DNA of 64,000 bases from Bradyrhizobium amphicarpaeae (GCF_002266435.3 NZ_CP029426.2:5548001-5612000), one strand, 5' to 3'; counted from the stretch's first letter, positions 16,275 through 25,922 are shown. Notes: generated by a model from the letters alone, not told the origin. Numbers and translations: made by a program.

Positions 16275-17830
16275 GCCTGTTTGCCGATCCGCGCTGGGGC
16301 GAAGCATTGGCGCATCTGCCCGATTATCTCGGCAATCATGTCCGGGTGAGCCTCGCCGCGCTCGCGCTCGGTCTCGCCGTCAGCCTGCCGCTGGCAATCC
16401 TGACGCGCAACCGCCCGGCGCCCCGCGCCATCCTGCTCGCACTCGCCAGCATCGTGCAGACGGTGCCGGGGCTTGCGCTGCTCGCGCTGTTCTACCCGCT
16501 GCTGCTGTTCGTTGCCTCGGTGACGCTGGCCTGGTTCGGCGTATCCTTCTCGGCGTTCGGCTTCCTGCCGGCGATGCTGGCGCTGGCGCTCTATTCGATG
16601 CTGCCGGTGCTGCGCAACGGCATCACCGGGCTCAACGGCATCGACCCCGCGCTGATCGAGGCCGCCAAGGGCGTCGGCATGACGGCGCGGCAGTCGCTGG
16701 TGATGGTCGAGCTGCCGTTGGCGCTGCCGGTGATGATGGCAGGCATCCGCACCGCCGCGGTATGGGTAATCGGCACCGCGACACTGTCGACGCCGATCGG
16801 GCAGACCAGCCTCGGCAATTACATCTTTGCGGGACTGCAAACCCAGAACTGGGTGTTCGTGCTGTTCGGCTGCCTTGCCTCGGCCCTGCTCGCGCTCGCC
16901 GTCGATCAGTTGCTCGGTCTGATCGAGGGTGGCCTGCGCCAGCGCAGCCGCTTGCGCAGCGGCCTCGGCGCGGCCGGCATCGCGGCGCTGGTCGCGGCAA
17001 CGCTGGTGCCGACCATGGGACGCTCGTCATCAGGCTATGTGGTCGGCGCCAAGACCTTCGCCGAACAATACGTACTCTCGGCCCTGCTCCGGGATCGCCT
17101 GCAAGCGGCCGGCCTACCCTCCAGCGCGCGATCCGGTCTCGGCTCGAGCGTGATCTTCGAGGCACTGAAGGCCGGCGATATCGATCTCTATGTCGACTAT
17201 TCCGGCACGCTCTGGGCCAACCAGCTGCACCGCACCGACATCAAGCCGCGTGCAGAGTTGCTGGCGGAGCTGAAGACGACCCTCGCCAAGGACAACGTCA
17301 CCCTGCTCGGCGAGCTCGGTTTCGAGAATGCCTATACGCTGGTGATCCCGAAGAAGCGCGCCGAAGCCCTTGGTATCCGCACCATCGCCGATCTCGCCGC
17401 GCACGCACCGACGCTGTCGATTGCTGGCGACTACGAATTCTTTTCGCGCCCCGAATGGGCGGCGCTGCAAAAGGCCTATGACCTTTCGTTCAAGGCGCAG
17501 CGCCAGATGCAGCCGGACTTCATGTATGCGGCGGTGGCCAGCGGCGAGGTCGACGTGATCGCCGGCTACACCAGCGACGGCCTGATCGCGAAATACGACC
17601 TGGTCGCGCTCGACGACCCCAGGCACGCGATCCCGCCCTACGACGCGATCCTGCTGCTGGCACCAAAGCGCGCCGGCGACGAGAAGCTCAAGACGGCCCT
17701 TCAACCGCTGCTCGGCAAGATCGACATCGCCACCATGCGCGAGGCCAACCTGCGCGCCAGCGGCAACGACGCGAACTCCTCGCCTGATGCGGTGGCGAAG
17801 TGGCTGTGGGAGAGGATAGGCGGACGTTAG
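16271..17830 (+). CDS. Osmoprotectant-type ABC permease fused to its substrate-binding domain
   Basis: 519 residues in two modules. Residues 1 to about 220 are a permease with the EAA-type loop IDPALIEAAKGVGMTARQSL and several spans. After a further hydrophobic segment near 235-255 comes an OpuAC-like binding domain starting YVVGAKTFAEQYVLSALL and running to the end (DIDLYVDYSGTLWANQL is a ligand-pocket motif of the family). The binding domain is thus tethered on the periplasmic side. Expected to import glycine betaine, choline or related compounds with the ATPase upstream; the ligand is not certain. Confidence 0.9.
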   Translation: MSLFADPRWGEALAHLPDYLGNHVRVSLAALALGLAVSLPLAILTRNRPAPRAILLALASIVQTVPGLALLALFYPLLLFVASVTLAWFGVSFSAFGFLPAMLALALYSMLPVLRNGITGLNGIDPALIEAAKGVGMTARQSLVMVELPLALPVMMAGIRTAAVWVIGTATLSTPIGQTSLGNYIFAGLQTQNWVFVLFGCLASALLALAVDQLLGLIEGGLRQRSRLRSGLGAAGIAALVAATLVPTMGRSSSGYVVGAKTFAEQYVLSALLRDRLQAAGLPSSARSGLGSSVIFEALKAGDIDLYVDYSGTLWANQLHRTDIKPRAELLAELKTTLAKDNVTLLGELGFENAYTLVIPKKRAEALGIRTIADLAAHAPTLSIAGDYEFFSRPEWAALQKAYDLSFKAQRQMQPDFMYAAVASGEVDVIAGYTSDGLIAKYDLVALDDPRHAIPPYDAILLLAPKRAGDEKLKTALQPLLGKIDIATMREANLRASGNDANSSPDAVAKWLWERIGGR

Positions 17831-17848
17831 GCTAGCTCCGGTTGAGCT

Positions 17849-17991
17849 CCGTCATCCTGAGGCGCGAGTGATGGGGCGCAGAGCGCCCCATCGGGAGCCT
17901 CGAAGGATGCACGGCCACGATGTCGATGCCGCCGGGCTGTCGCCCTTCGAGGCTCGCCTTGCTTCGCAAGACGAGCACCTCAGGGTGACGG
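17849..17991. repeat. Composite palindromic repeat (GTCATCCTGAGG family)
   Basis: CCGTCATCCTGAGG at 17849-17862 is answered by CCTCAGGGTGACGG at 17978-17991 (one mismatch in pairing), enclosing a perfect internal hairpin GATGGGGCGC/GCGCCCCATC at 17870-17892. It fills the gap between two convergent genes and may also serve as a transcript end. Confidence 0.75.
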
Positions 17992-18039
17992 ATTGAGAGT
18001 TGCGCGGATTTCGTAGCGGGCGAACGCGTAGCGATCGGG

Positions 18040-19752
18040 CTAGAGCCCTCTGATCATACCGGCGTCGATCAACAGGCGGTTCAGCCGCCGCGCTTCGGCG
18101 CCGTCCTTACAGCTGTAGAAAACACCCTTGCAGCGCAGCATGATCTGCTTCTGCTCGGCGAAGGATGGATCGAGCGGGATGCCGGCGGCCTCCTGGATCA
18201 CCAGCGGCAGATAGGGGCCGTCGATCGTGTCCATCACGGCGTCGCTCTTCACCGGCTCGAAATTCACGGCGTCGATCGCGTAATAGGTCGCGTAGAGGCG
18301 CGGATCGTAGGCGTCGAGCTTCTTGCCGATGGCGCCCTCGTCGAGCCCGGGCTCGAGGATGCCGGGCGCAAACTCGGGCTGATGATCGCCATAGCGCACG
18401 ATCAGGAAGGGCTCGCCCGGAAACGTCTTCTTGAGGCCCGCGATGAACGCCTTGTACTGCTCGGCGCTCATCGCCTGCCGACGCAGATATTCGTCGATCG
18501 ACGGCACATTGCCCGGCGCGCGCCAGCTCGACAGTAATTCGGGACGGAAGCGCGTTTCCCAGGGGAAATGATTGGCGCCGAGATAGAGGAAGGTGAACAG
18601 CGGCTTGTTCGGCGGCTGCTGGCCCATCAGCTGCAGCGCCTTGTCGTAGAAGAAGCTGTCGGGCTCGACATCCTTGGCGCCGAGGTCCTTGGAATCGAGA
18701 AAACGCTCGATGCCGGTCGTCATCTGGAAGCTGCGCGCGGCCATGAAGCCGCCATTGGCGGGATAGAGCGACATGGTGTCGTAGCCGCAGCGGCGCAGCG
18801 CCAGCGGCAGCCCGCGCTCGACGCGGTTCGAGGCGATGCGCGTCACGAAATAGGCGAAGCGGCCGAACGAGCGCGAGGAGAGGCCTGCAAGCACGTTGTA
18901 TTCGGTGAACCAGCTCGGCCCGCCATTGCTCTCGGCCAGGAACGTGCGCTGCCTGCCGTCCCAGGACTTGAAGTGGCTGCCATAGCCCTGCGGCACCTTG
19001 ATGCCCTGGGCGGCGCGGATGTCGAAGCTCGATTCATCGTGGATCATGATGATGTTCGGCCGGCGTCCGGCAGGATGGCAGGAATCGACCAGCGGCATGT
19101 TGAGCCGCTCGTCGGTCGCAGCGGCCGATTCCATGAAGCCGTATTGCACGAAGTCCGAGACCGAACTGACGCCGGAGCGGAAGAATTTCGACAGATAACC
19201 GTCGTCGTAATAGCCGCGCCAGGCCTCGTCCGGATGATAAAGCGAATAGCCGACCAGCGCGGCGAGGCAGGCCAGCTTGCAGGCGAGCGCCGGCAGGCGA
19301 CGGATGCGGAACGGATCGAGCCACCAAAGCGCGTACATCAGCGGCAGCGTGACGAGGCCGGCCAGGATCACCGACCAGCGCAGATTCGGGAAGATCGTGA
19401 ACAGGAACGCGACGGTGTCGCGGTCGATCATCATCAGGTCGATGAAGTTGACCGTCATCTGGACGACGTCGTGCTTGAGCCGCGACAGCAGCACCAGCAC
19501 CACGACCATGGTCAGCGACAGCGCGCCCGACAGCGCCGGCCGGCGCAGCAGCGTGATCCAGAAGAAATTCAGGATGCCCCAGGCCAGCGTGAAGGAAAGC
19601 CGCGAGCCGAAATCGGTCTCGGTCTCGTACATCAGCGCGAGCGCGGCCAGATGCGGCGCGGCAACCGCGAGCAGCCGCCAGACGCCGAGCGCGGCGACGC
19701 TCGCCAGCATGGCGGTGGCGGCAGAAGGACCTGGATTAGGCGCGGACGCCAT
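18040..19752 (-). CDS. Membrane-anchored sulfatase/alkaline-phosphatase-fold enzyme
   Basis: 570 residues from the ATG at 19752; a TTG at 19782 with AGG upstream is an alternative. The N-terminal third has four to five membrane spans; the C-terminal part is a periplasmic sulfatase-fold domain beginning PNIIMIHDESSFDIR, with the acidic metal ligand and a Ser-Ser at the nucleophile position, and a distal metal site VRYGDHQPEF. The layout matches LtaS, OpgB and phosphoethanolamine transferases, so it may transfer or release a phospho- or sulfo-group on an envelope lipid or glycan. A Pho-box-like site about 110 bp upstream suggests phosphate control. Confidence 0.8.
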   Translation of the reverse strand: MASAPNPGPSAATAMLASVAALGVWRLLAVAAPHLAALALMYETETDFGSRLSFTLAWGILNFFWITLLRRPALSGALSLTMVVVLVLLSRLKHDVVQMTVNFIDLMMIDRDTVAFLFTIFPNLRWSVILAGLVTLPLMYALWWLDPFRIRRLPALACKLACLAALVGYSLYHPDEAWRGYYDDGYLSKFFRSGVSSVSDFVQYGFMESAAATDERLNMPLVDSCHPAGRRPNIIMIHDESSFDIRAAQGIKVPQGYGSHFKSWDGRQRTFLAESNGGPSWFTEYNVLAGLSSRSFGRFAYFVTRIASNRVERGLPLALRRCGYDTMSLYPANGGFMAARSFQMTTGIERFLDSKDLGAKDVEPDSFFYDKALQLMGQQPPNKPLFTFLYLGANHFPWETRFRPELLSSWRAPGNVPSIDEYLRRQAMSAEQYKAFIAGLKKTFPGEPFLIVRYGDHQPEFAPGILEPGLDEGAIGKKLDAYDPRLYATYYAIDAVNFEPVKSDAVMDTIDGPYLPLVIQEAAGIPLDPSFAEQKQIMLRCKGVFYSCKDGAEARRLNRLLIDAGMIRGL

Positions 19753-19860
19753 CGACGACACGCAACAGCTGGTCCGGCGCAATGATACCTAGCCGTCTGG
19801 CCGGCCCAAGAGTGAAATAAGGGCGGCTAGGGCGTCCGGCGCAGCCGGAAGGCCTGCACC

Positions 19861-19879
19861 GTGTCATAAAACTGTAACG
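19861..19879 (+). promoter_or_regulatory. Candidate Pho box
   Basis: TGTCATAAAACTGTAAC, with one extra base at each end, matches the rhizobial Pho-box pattern CTGTCATAWAWCTGTMAYW at 17 of 19 positions (two 7-mers spaced by four bases). It lies upstream of the sulfatase-fold gene, though its repeat direction is opposite to that gene. Binding by PhoB is an inference. Confidence 0.45.
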
Positions 19880-19992
19880 GAACGGTCAAGGACAGGCAAT
19901 GCGAGCCGTGACCCGACCTTCGCTTAATGTTCGCGGGCGGCGATGGGCCGCAGGCAGCATCGCAGGACCGCCCGGGGCCAGCTGAACGTGAG

Positions 19993-20844
19993 TCACCCCT
20001 GCGGCAGGAATCCCAGCCGCTTGGCGATGATGCGGTCGAGCGTGCGTTTCGGCAGCACAGAGCTGATCAGGTGGCGCATTGGGTCCGGTGTGATCTGATA
20101 GCGCACCTTGGGGTTCGCCGCGGTCAGCGCCTCGAACACGATCTCGGCGATCCGCTCGGCCGGCAGGCCCTTCGTCCCGAGGTCCATCATGAAGGCCATG
20201 ACCTTGTTCAGCGCCGGCAGATAGGGCGAGTTCTGGTAGACGGAGAGATCGATCTGTTCGGCCTTGCTCCAGATCGGCGTCTTCACCGCGCCCGGGGCGA
20301 CGATGATGACGTCGATGCCGAACAGCATCAACTCGCGGCGCAGGCTTTCGGACAGGCCTTCGATGGCGTGCTTGGAGGTGCAGTAGGGCGCCGACAGCGG
20401 ATTGCCGTTCTTGCCGGCGACCGAGCTGATCATCACGATCCGCCCCTTCGGCCCCTTCAGCGACGGATCGGCGCCGAGCAGCGGCCCGAACGCCTGCGTC
20501 GCGATGACAGGGCCGATGACGTTGATGTCCATCTGGCGGCGGAAATCATCGGCGGACAATTCGAGCACGGGACCCGCGACCGCGACGCCGGCATTGTTGA
20601 CGAGGCCCGCCAGCGTCTCGCCATTCAGCGCCTCACGCACGTCCCGTGCAGCCGCAATGACCGCGGCCTCGTCGGTGACGTCGAACAGCAATGGCGTGAA
20701 ATTGGCGCCGAGCTCGGCCTTGAGCCGCTCGGCATCGGCCTGCTTGCGGACGCTGCCGAACACGCGATAGCCGCGCCCGATCAGGAATTTTGCAGTAGCC
20801 CAACCGATGCCTGTGGACGCACCGGTGACGACGACGGATCGCAT
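19993..20844 (-). CDS. Short-chain dehydrogenase/reductase
   Basis: 283 residues, classical SDR: cofactor loop TGASTGIG at 7-14, NNAG at 83-86, catalytic Ser near 140-141 and YCTSK giving Tyr154 and Lys158. Arg/Lys residues after the second strand (SVRKQADAERL) favour NADP(H). The substrate is unknown; relatives reduce lipids, steroids or retinoid-like ketones. GGGGGGGAGACC precedes the ATG. No operon partner. Confidence 0.9.
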   Translation of the reverse strand: MRSVVVTGASTGIGWATAKFLIGRGYRVFGSVRKQADAERLKAELGANFTPLLFDVTDEAAVIAAARDVREALNGETLAGLVNNAGVAVAGPVLELSADDFRRQMDINVIGPVIATQAFGPLLGADPSLKGPKGRIVMISSVAGKNGNPLSAPYCTSKHAIEGLSESLRRELMLFGIDVIIVAPGAVKTPIWSKAEQIDLSVYQNSPYLPALNKVMAFMMDLGTKGLPAERIAEIVFEALTAANPKVRYQITPDPMRHLISSVLPKRTLDRIIAKRLGFLPQG

Positions 20845-20893
20845 GGTCTCCCCCCCCTCAGGCTCCTGCGATCATGCCTTGGATTTTGATTGG

Positions 20894-21021
20894 TGTCCCG
20901 GACAAGCGCAGCGAAGCGGAGCGCAGAGCCGGGACCCAGAAGCCGCAATGGCCCCGGATCAGCAGCGCACCACACCGGACGATGCCTTGCATCGCCGGGC
21001 GCTGCGCTGCGTCCGGGGCAC
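20894..21021. repeat. Palindromic repeat with GTCCCGG arms
   Basis: GTCCCGG (20895-20901) and CCGGGAC (20929-20935) flank a GCGAAGCGGAGCGC core, and GCGTCCGGGGCAC ends the unit near 21021. It abuts the displaced ilvC end that starts at 21024. Confidence 0.6.
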
Positions 21022-21023
21022 AG

Positions 21024-21084
21024 CGACTTAGTTCTTGCTCTTGTCGACCAGCGCGCCTTTCTTGATCCAGGGCATCATGTCGCG
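21024..21084 (-). repeat. Displaced copy of the ilvC 3' end (attachment-like direct repeat, distal copy)
   Basis: This 61-bp stretch matches 23221-23281, the true end of ilvC, at 57 of 61 positions. Read on the minus strand it encodes the same last residues, [18 protein letters not shown] then TAA; the four changes are synonymous (AAG to AAA, TCG to AGC). It has no upstream reading frame, so it is a stranded gene end left by insertion or carried in by the island. Confidence 0.85.
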
Positions 21085-21105
21085 AGTCACGATCGCATCA
21101 TGCGC

Positions 21106-21771
21106 CTATTTCGCTCGATCGACGAGCTTCTGGACATCCAGCTTTATATCGTACAGCTCCTTTGACAGCTGACTCATTCCTTTTTCGACATCAGACAAAT
21201 CAATCATAGAGACGTCCGTTTCGATGCTACTAACGTCCGACGCGATCGATTCAAGCTTATCAACCATTGTCTCCAGGAACTCTTCTCTTTCCTGCGCAGT
21301 CGCGGCCTCAACGCCGAGCACTCGAAATACAGGCGAACTATATTTAAATCCTTTCCTGTTTATCTCCCGAATATTCTTGATCAATTCTTTCTTGCAACCG
21401 TCGATCGAATCTAAGTCCTCGATGTTGAATATAATTGTTCGTTCGTCCTTCAGATCAAAGGGAATGGTCTCCGCCTGATTTATCAGATGAATCGAAGTCT
21501 TATTGAAAGAATGCCGGATCGCCAACTCGTAGACCACATTTGGATTCGCGCCCGTAAGATCAGCAACGACCAAATCCGCGTCGTACAGCCACTTTATAAT
21601 CTGATGAGAAATCGACCCCGGATTCGGAAGCTCATCGGCTCGCAACACCTTGTACTTGCCAGCCATAACCTGATTAAGAATATACTTTTGAATTCTATCA
21701 GCGCGTCTTCGCGGTTCTGAATTAGGGTGACCAATCGGAGTAACGAAGAAGCAAACCTTTGTTGCGGCCAT
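21106..21771 (-). CDS. Nucleoside-deoxyribosyltransferase/TIR-like protein with coiled-coil tail (putative effector)
   Basis: 221 residues. The N-terminal domain (about 1-145) opens CFFVTPIGHPNSEPRRRAD, continues with DADLVVADLTGANPNVVYE (64-82) and AIRH, and resembles nucleoside 2-deoxyribosyltransferase-like domains, which share a fold with TIR and related NAD- or nucleotide-cleaving domains; Glu82 is at the position expected for catalysis. Residues about 160-220 are heptad-like (KLESIASDVSSIETDVSMI), suggesting oligomerisation. No signal peptide or membrane span. The family appears as an effector module in phage-defence contexts; here the role is an inference. It lies 65 bp after the middle gene; AAGGG precedes the ATG. 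Confidence 0.6.
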   Translation of the reverse strand: MAATKVCFFVTPIGHPNSEPRRRADRIQKYILNQVMAGKYKVLRADELPNPGSISHQIIKWLYDADLVVADLTGANPNVVYELAIRHSFNKTSIHLINQAETIPFDLKDERTIIFNIEDLDSIDGCKKELIKNIREINRKGFKYSSPVFRVLGVEAATAQEREEFLETMVDKLESIASDVSSIETDVSMIDLSDVEKGMSQLSKELYDIKLDVQKLVDRAK

Positions 21772-21836
21772 ATTTCACCCTTCATGGCCCGCATCCGAGC
21801 CACCATAGATTCATGATGATTACGTCACCGTCTAAA

Positions 21837-22250
21837 TTAATCTGAACTCTGCTTCTTCCCGCGAGCTACTCGCTGATACATCCCCAAATCGCTCATCTCC
21901 CGCGCAGCAAAAGCGTAAAGACTCCGTCTTGCATCGCTGCCGATATGGATGCCTAGATCACCCAAAATGCCCATTAATTCTGACCGAGAGGGCCTTGCCT
22001 GCTTAAGATACTTCGCAAGCTCCACCTCATCCATACCCAATAGCTTGTCCACTGGAAGGTCGATCTTCTTAGCGCTAGCATAGGCTAGCTCGTTACAAAC
22101 TTCCTCTCTAGTTGGCTTGGAAGACAGTGGAAGTCCACGTTCCTTTGCAAGCTCGAATAGCTCCTTCAATGTGAGCTTACTCTCTTGCAGGCCAGATTTC
22201 GTACCCTCCGGCCCCAACCAGTCTAACAAAGAGTCTAGATTTGGGGTCAC
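21837..22250 (-). CDS. Unrecognised 137-residue protein of the ilvC island
   Basis: The GTG at 22250 is chosen because it overlaps the ParA stop as GTGA; a GTG two codons upstream is possible. The segment LTLKELFELAKERGLPL followed by KPTREEVCNEL looks like a SAP or Rho-N helix-extension-helix nucleic-acid-binding motif, and a second half reads LMGILGDLGIHIGSD then FAAREMSDLGMYQRVA. No membrane span or signal. I do not recognise the family. Position between a ParA ATPase and a putative effector suggests an adaptor or DNA-binding partner. Confidence 0.55.
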   Translation of the reverse strand: MTPNLDSLLDWLGPEGTKSGLQESKLTLKELFELAKERGLPLSSKPTREEVCNELAYASAKKIDLPVDKLLGMDEVELAKYLKQARPSRSELMGILGDLGIHIGSDARRSLYAFAAREMSDLGMYQRVARGKKQSSD

Positions 22251-23131
22251 GGACACCGCCTTAGGAATTCTTCTGCCAACCTTCGAAATTGCGCACTCTG
22301 TCTATCGGCGTTAGCTCCGGAAATATCGAAGACCGGAGCCCGCGCGGCAGCAGCTTGACGCAGACCGTCCCCCTCAGTGATATATTCATCGAAGATCGGA
22401 CCGGTTCTGGCCAATCTGTTGTACTCAAGCGCCTCTGTGTTCTTCAGACCTCCGGCGTAGTCTCTCGCCATCATGCCTATCGAGCCCGAAAAATCGGTGT
22501 TGTCGTAGTCAAAATCCACGCCCGTTCCAGATCTTATCATATCGACATCGCCGTTCACGTTACTGATCTCAGCGATAATCGTAGCCACGCCTATTGACGA
22601 CTGCCGATCCAGCTTTACCGGCGAAACGCAATAGTCGGAAGCGTAGAGGACGGAGCGCAAAATATCGGACACTTCCGGATGCGAGTCTATCAGCACGTAG
22701 TGGTAATTCGAATCCAATCGATCAAGGACAAAGTCGATAACTTGCAGATGGCGCAGCAGAAGGAGATTATTTTCTCGAATGTTGTTCGTGCTCGGCAGCT
22801 TGTCGACGGAGATGCTTGAAAGCCGAGGGTCTGAGACGAGCACGTCCAATCCGGACTGCCAAGTCCTGATTGTCACGTCGGGCGTCTGGGGGGCAGCACT
22901 GTATAATTGCTGAAATTTGTGATAGAGTGTTGTTCCGAGGTGTCCAGTATCACCGAACTTTTCAATAACGTCACGAAAGAAACGTCCGCTGATTCCGCCA
23001 CGTTGATAATCGGCGTCAACTACTAGAACCCGCTTAGCGTGATATCGATGCAGTGCCACAGCGATATGGTAGCAAGCGGTAGTCTTACCCACGCCGCCTT
23101 TTTCGCTAACAAATCCAACGGTAACGGCCAT
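22247..23131 (-). CDS. ParA/MinD-like ATPase of the ilvC island
   Basis: 294 residues with the deviant Walker A KGGVGKTT (11-18, both lysines present), Walker A' VLVVDADYQ (35-43) and a Walker B-like YVLIDSHPEV (145-154). The fold is that of ParA-type ATPases that dimerise on ATP, many binding DNA nonspecifically. No ParB gene, parS-like array or replication gene is nearby, so plasmid partition is unlikely to be its present job. First gene of the three-gene operon; GGAG lies upstream and the stop overlaps the next start. Confidence 0.8.
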   Translation of the reverse strand: MAVTVGFVSEKGGVGKTTACYHIAVALHRYHAKRVLVVDADYQRGGISGRFFRDVIEKFGDTGHLGTTLYHKFQQLYSAAPQTPDVTIRTWQSGLDVLVSDPRLSSISVDKLPSTNNIRENNLLLLRHLQVIDFVLDRLDSNYHYVLIDSHPEVSDILRSVLYASDYCVSPVKLDRQSSIGVATIIAEISNVNGDVDMIRSGTGVDFDYDNTDFSGSIGMMARDYAGGLKNTEALEYNRLARTGPIFDEYITEGDGLRQAAAARAPVFDISGANADRQSAQFRRLAEEFLRRCP

Positions 23132-23181
23132 CTATTTCTCCGCAATGAGTATTTTAGGTCAAAGGCACTCCTTTAGAATTA

Positions 23182-23209
23182 GCCGAGACCACTCATAGGC
23201 GATCTCGGC
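23182..23209 (-). other. Hairpin between ilvC and the island
   Basis: GCCGAGA (23182-23188) and TCTCGGC (23203-23209) form a 7-bp stem shortly after the ilvC stop. It may end the ilvC transcript or separate it from the island operon; no T-run follows, so terminator function is uncertain. Confidence 0.4.
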
Positions 23210-23220
23210 CAAGAAAACGA

Positions 23221-24337
<1,117 letters not shown>

Positions 24338-24391
24338 CTAGAGCATTTTCGCCCCCCTGGGAAACCCGTTTCTGCATGGAAATCCGCGACA

Positions 24392-24994
24392 TCATGCATC
24401 CATGAAAACGGGGTAGAGAGAGGCCAGCAGCAGGATCGCCATCAGGATATTGAAGGCGCGGACCAGCCGCTCTGAGGTCAGGACCGGCCGTAACGCCGAG
24501 CCGAACAGGGCCCAGACCACGGTCGAGACGGTACCGACGAGCAGGCTGATCAGGGTCTGGATCACGATGTTGAGCGGGAATTGGGCGATCGCCGCATAGG
24601 CGGTGATGGTGCCGATCACGATCACCCAGCCCTTGGCATTGATCCATTGGAACATCGCCGCGCCCCAGAAGGTCATCGGGCCGCGGCCATCCCCCTCCCC
24701 CGGCCTGGTCGGGCCGGACATGGCGATCGCGCCGGCAAGATAGATCAGGTAGGCGGCACCGGCGTATTTCAGGATGGTCTGAAGGATCGGATAGGTCAGG
24801 AATACCGAGCCGAGCCCGAGGCCGACGGCGGCGACCATGAAGGCGAAGCCGAGCACGATGCCGACGATGTGAGGGACGGTGCGCCGGAAGCCGTAAGTCA
24901 GGCTGGAGGACAGCAGCATGATGTTGTTCGGCCCGGGCGTGAAGTACATCACGACCATGAAGACGAGGAAGGCATAGAACAACGAATAGGTCAT
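24392..24994 (-). CDS. LysE/RhtB-family amino acid exporter
   Basis: 200-residue inner-membrane protein with about six spans and the family signature TPGPNNIMLLSSSL near the N-terminus. The ATG at 24994 has GAGG five bases upstream, better than a GTG two codons earlier. LysE/RhtB proteins export amino acids or related metabolites; placement between ilvIH and ilvC hints at branched-chain amino acid or intermediate efflux but does not prove it. 7 bp separate it from the EamA gene, so the two are cotranscribed. Confidence 0.9.
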   Translation of the reverse strand: MTYSLFYAFLVFMVVMYFTPGPNNIMLLSSSLTYGFRRTVPHIVGIVLGFAFMVAAVGLGLGSVFLTYPILQTILKYAGAAYLIYLAGAIAMSGPTRPGEGDGRGPMTFWGAAMFQWINAKGWVIVIGTITAYAAIAQFPLNIVIQTLISLLVGTVSTVVWALFGSALRPVLTSERLVRAFNILMAILLLASLYPVFMDA

Positions 24995-25001
24995 CGCCAC
25001 C

Positions 25002-25877
25002 TCACGCTGTCTTCGGCAGGATATATGGACGCTTCACCAGCACCATCACCGCTATACCGCCGATCACCGTCAGCATGCCGGCCAGCCGCAAAGGTCCGAA
25101 CCGCTCGCCGAACACGATGCTGGAGGCGGCCGAACCGACGAAAGGCACCAGCAGCGCGAACGGCACCACCTGCACGGCCGGGTAATCACGCAGCAGCCGG
25201 CCCCACAGCCAATAGGCGATGCTGGTGGAGATGGCGCCGATCACCAGCAGGCAGATCAAGCCGGTCAGCGACATGTGGATCAGCGACCGGAACGTCGGCA
25301 GCGGCCCGTTGACGACCAGCGCGAGCGCGAACAAGGGCACCGCGGCGGTGAGACAGAGCCAGGCAGACAGATCGAACATCGGCGCGCCGCGGGCGCCGCG
25401 CAGCAGCAAATTGCCGACGGCAAAGCAGATCGGAGCGATCATCAGCACGGCAAACGCCGCGACACTGAAATCATAACCGACCGTGCCGCAGATCATGAGC
25501 AGGCCGATCGCAGCGATGCCGATGCCGAGCGTCTGGACCGGCGTCGGCCGTTCGCCGAAGGCGATCGCGGCAAAGCCGATGGTGAACAGCGCCTGGCTCT
25601 GCACCACGACGCTGGTCAGTCCCACCGGCACGCCATGGGCGATGCCATAGGCCTGGCTCAGGAATTGACCGAGGAACAACGTGAAGCTGATCGCGATCAG
25701 AAGCGACCAGGCGACCTTGGGCTTGGGAATGAACAGGCACGGCAACGCGGCGATGGAAAAGCGCATCGCGGTCATCAGCTCCGGCGAAAACTCGTCGAGC
25801 GCGATCCGGCTCGCCACGAAGGCAAGCCCCCAGATGATCGCCACCAGGATGGCGATGAGGATATCGGCCGGCTTCAT
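25002..25877 (-). CDS. EamA-family (DMT) transporter
   Basis: 291 residues and ten predicted membrane spans in two EamA repeats (first near DILIAILVAIIWGLAFVASR, second near FAVLMIAPICFAVGNLLLRG). The GERPTPVQTLGIGIAAIGL and GERFGPLRLAGMLTVIGG pieces are the repeat ends. Drug/metabolite superfamily exporters of amino acids and nucleosides have this layout; the substrate is unknown. Confidence 0.9.
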   Translation of the reverse strand: MKPADILIAILVAIIWGLAFVASRIALDEFSPELMTAMRFSIAALPCLFIPKPKVAWSLLIAISFTLFLGQFLSQAYGIAHGVPVGLTSVVVQSQALFTIGFAAIAFGERPTPVQTLGIGIAAIGLLMICGTVGYDFSVAAFAVLMIAPICFAVGNLLLRGARGAPMFDLSAWLCLTAAVPLFALALVVNGPLPTFRSLIHMSLTGLICLLVIGAISTSIAYWLWGRLLRDYPAVQVVPFALLVPFVGSAASSIVFGERFGPLRLAGMLTVIGGIAVMVLVKRPYILPKTA

Positions 25878-25922
25878 TGTTGTTCTCGGTCCTGCCCTGT
25901 CGCGCAGCCCTGTCGTTGTCGT

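Larger units (their letters stand above)
21024..23220. mobile_element. Small genomic island inserted at the 3' end of ilvC
   Basis: Three minus-strand genes of visibly different composition lie between two copies of the ilvC 3' end. Sample 60-base lines inside are 40% (21361-21420) and 50% (22021-22080) G+C, while the first line of ilvC beyond the junction (23281-23340) is 70%. The effector-like gene ends only 22 bases from the distal repeat. No integrase or transposase is present, so the mobilising enzyme is lost or acted in trans. The preserved ilvC C-terminus is what site-specific integrants at gene ends normally leave. Confidence 0.7.

Noticed and set aside
21024..21084. ilvC pseudogene
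   Set aside because: Only the last 18 codons are present and all changes are synonymous, so an integration junction explains it better than decay of a second ilvC gene.
22247..23131. Plasmid partition locus
   Set aside because: The ATPase is ParA-like, but there is no ParB, no iteron or parS-like array and no replication gene in the island.
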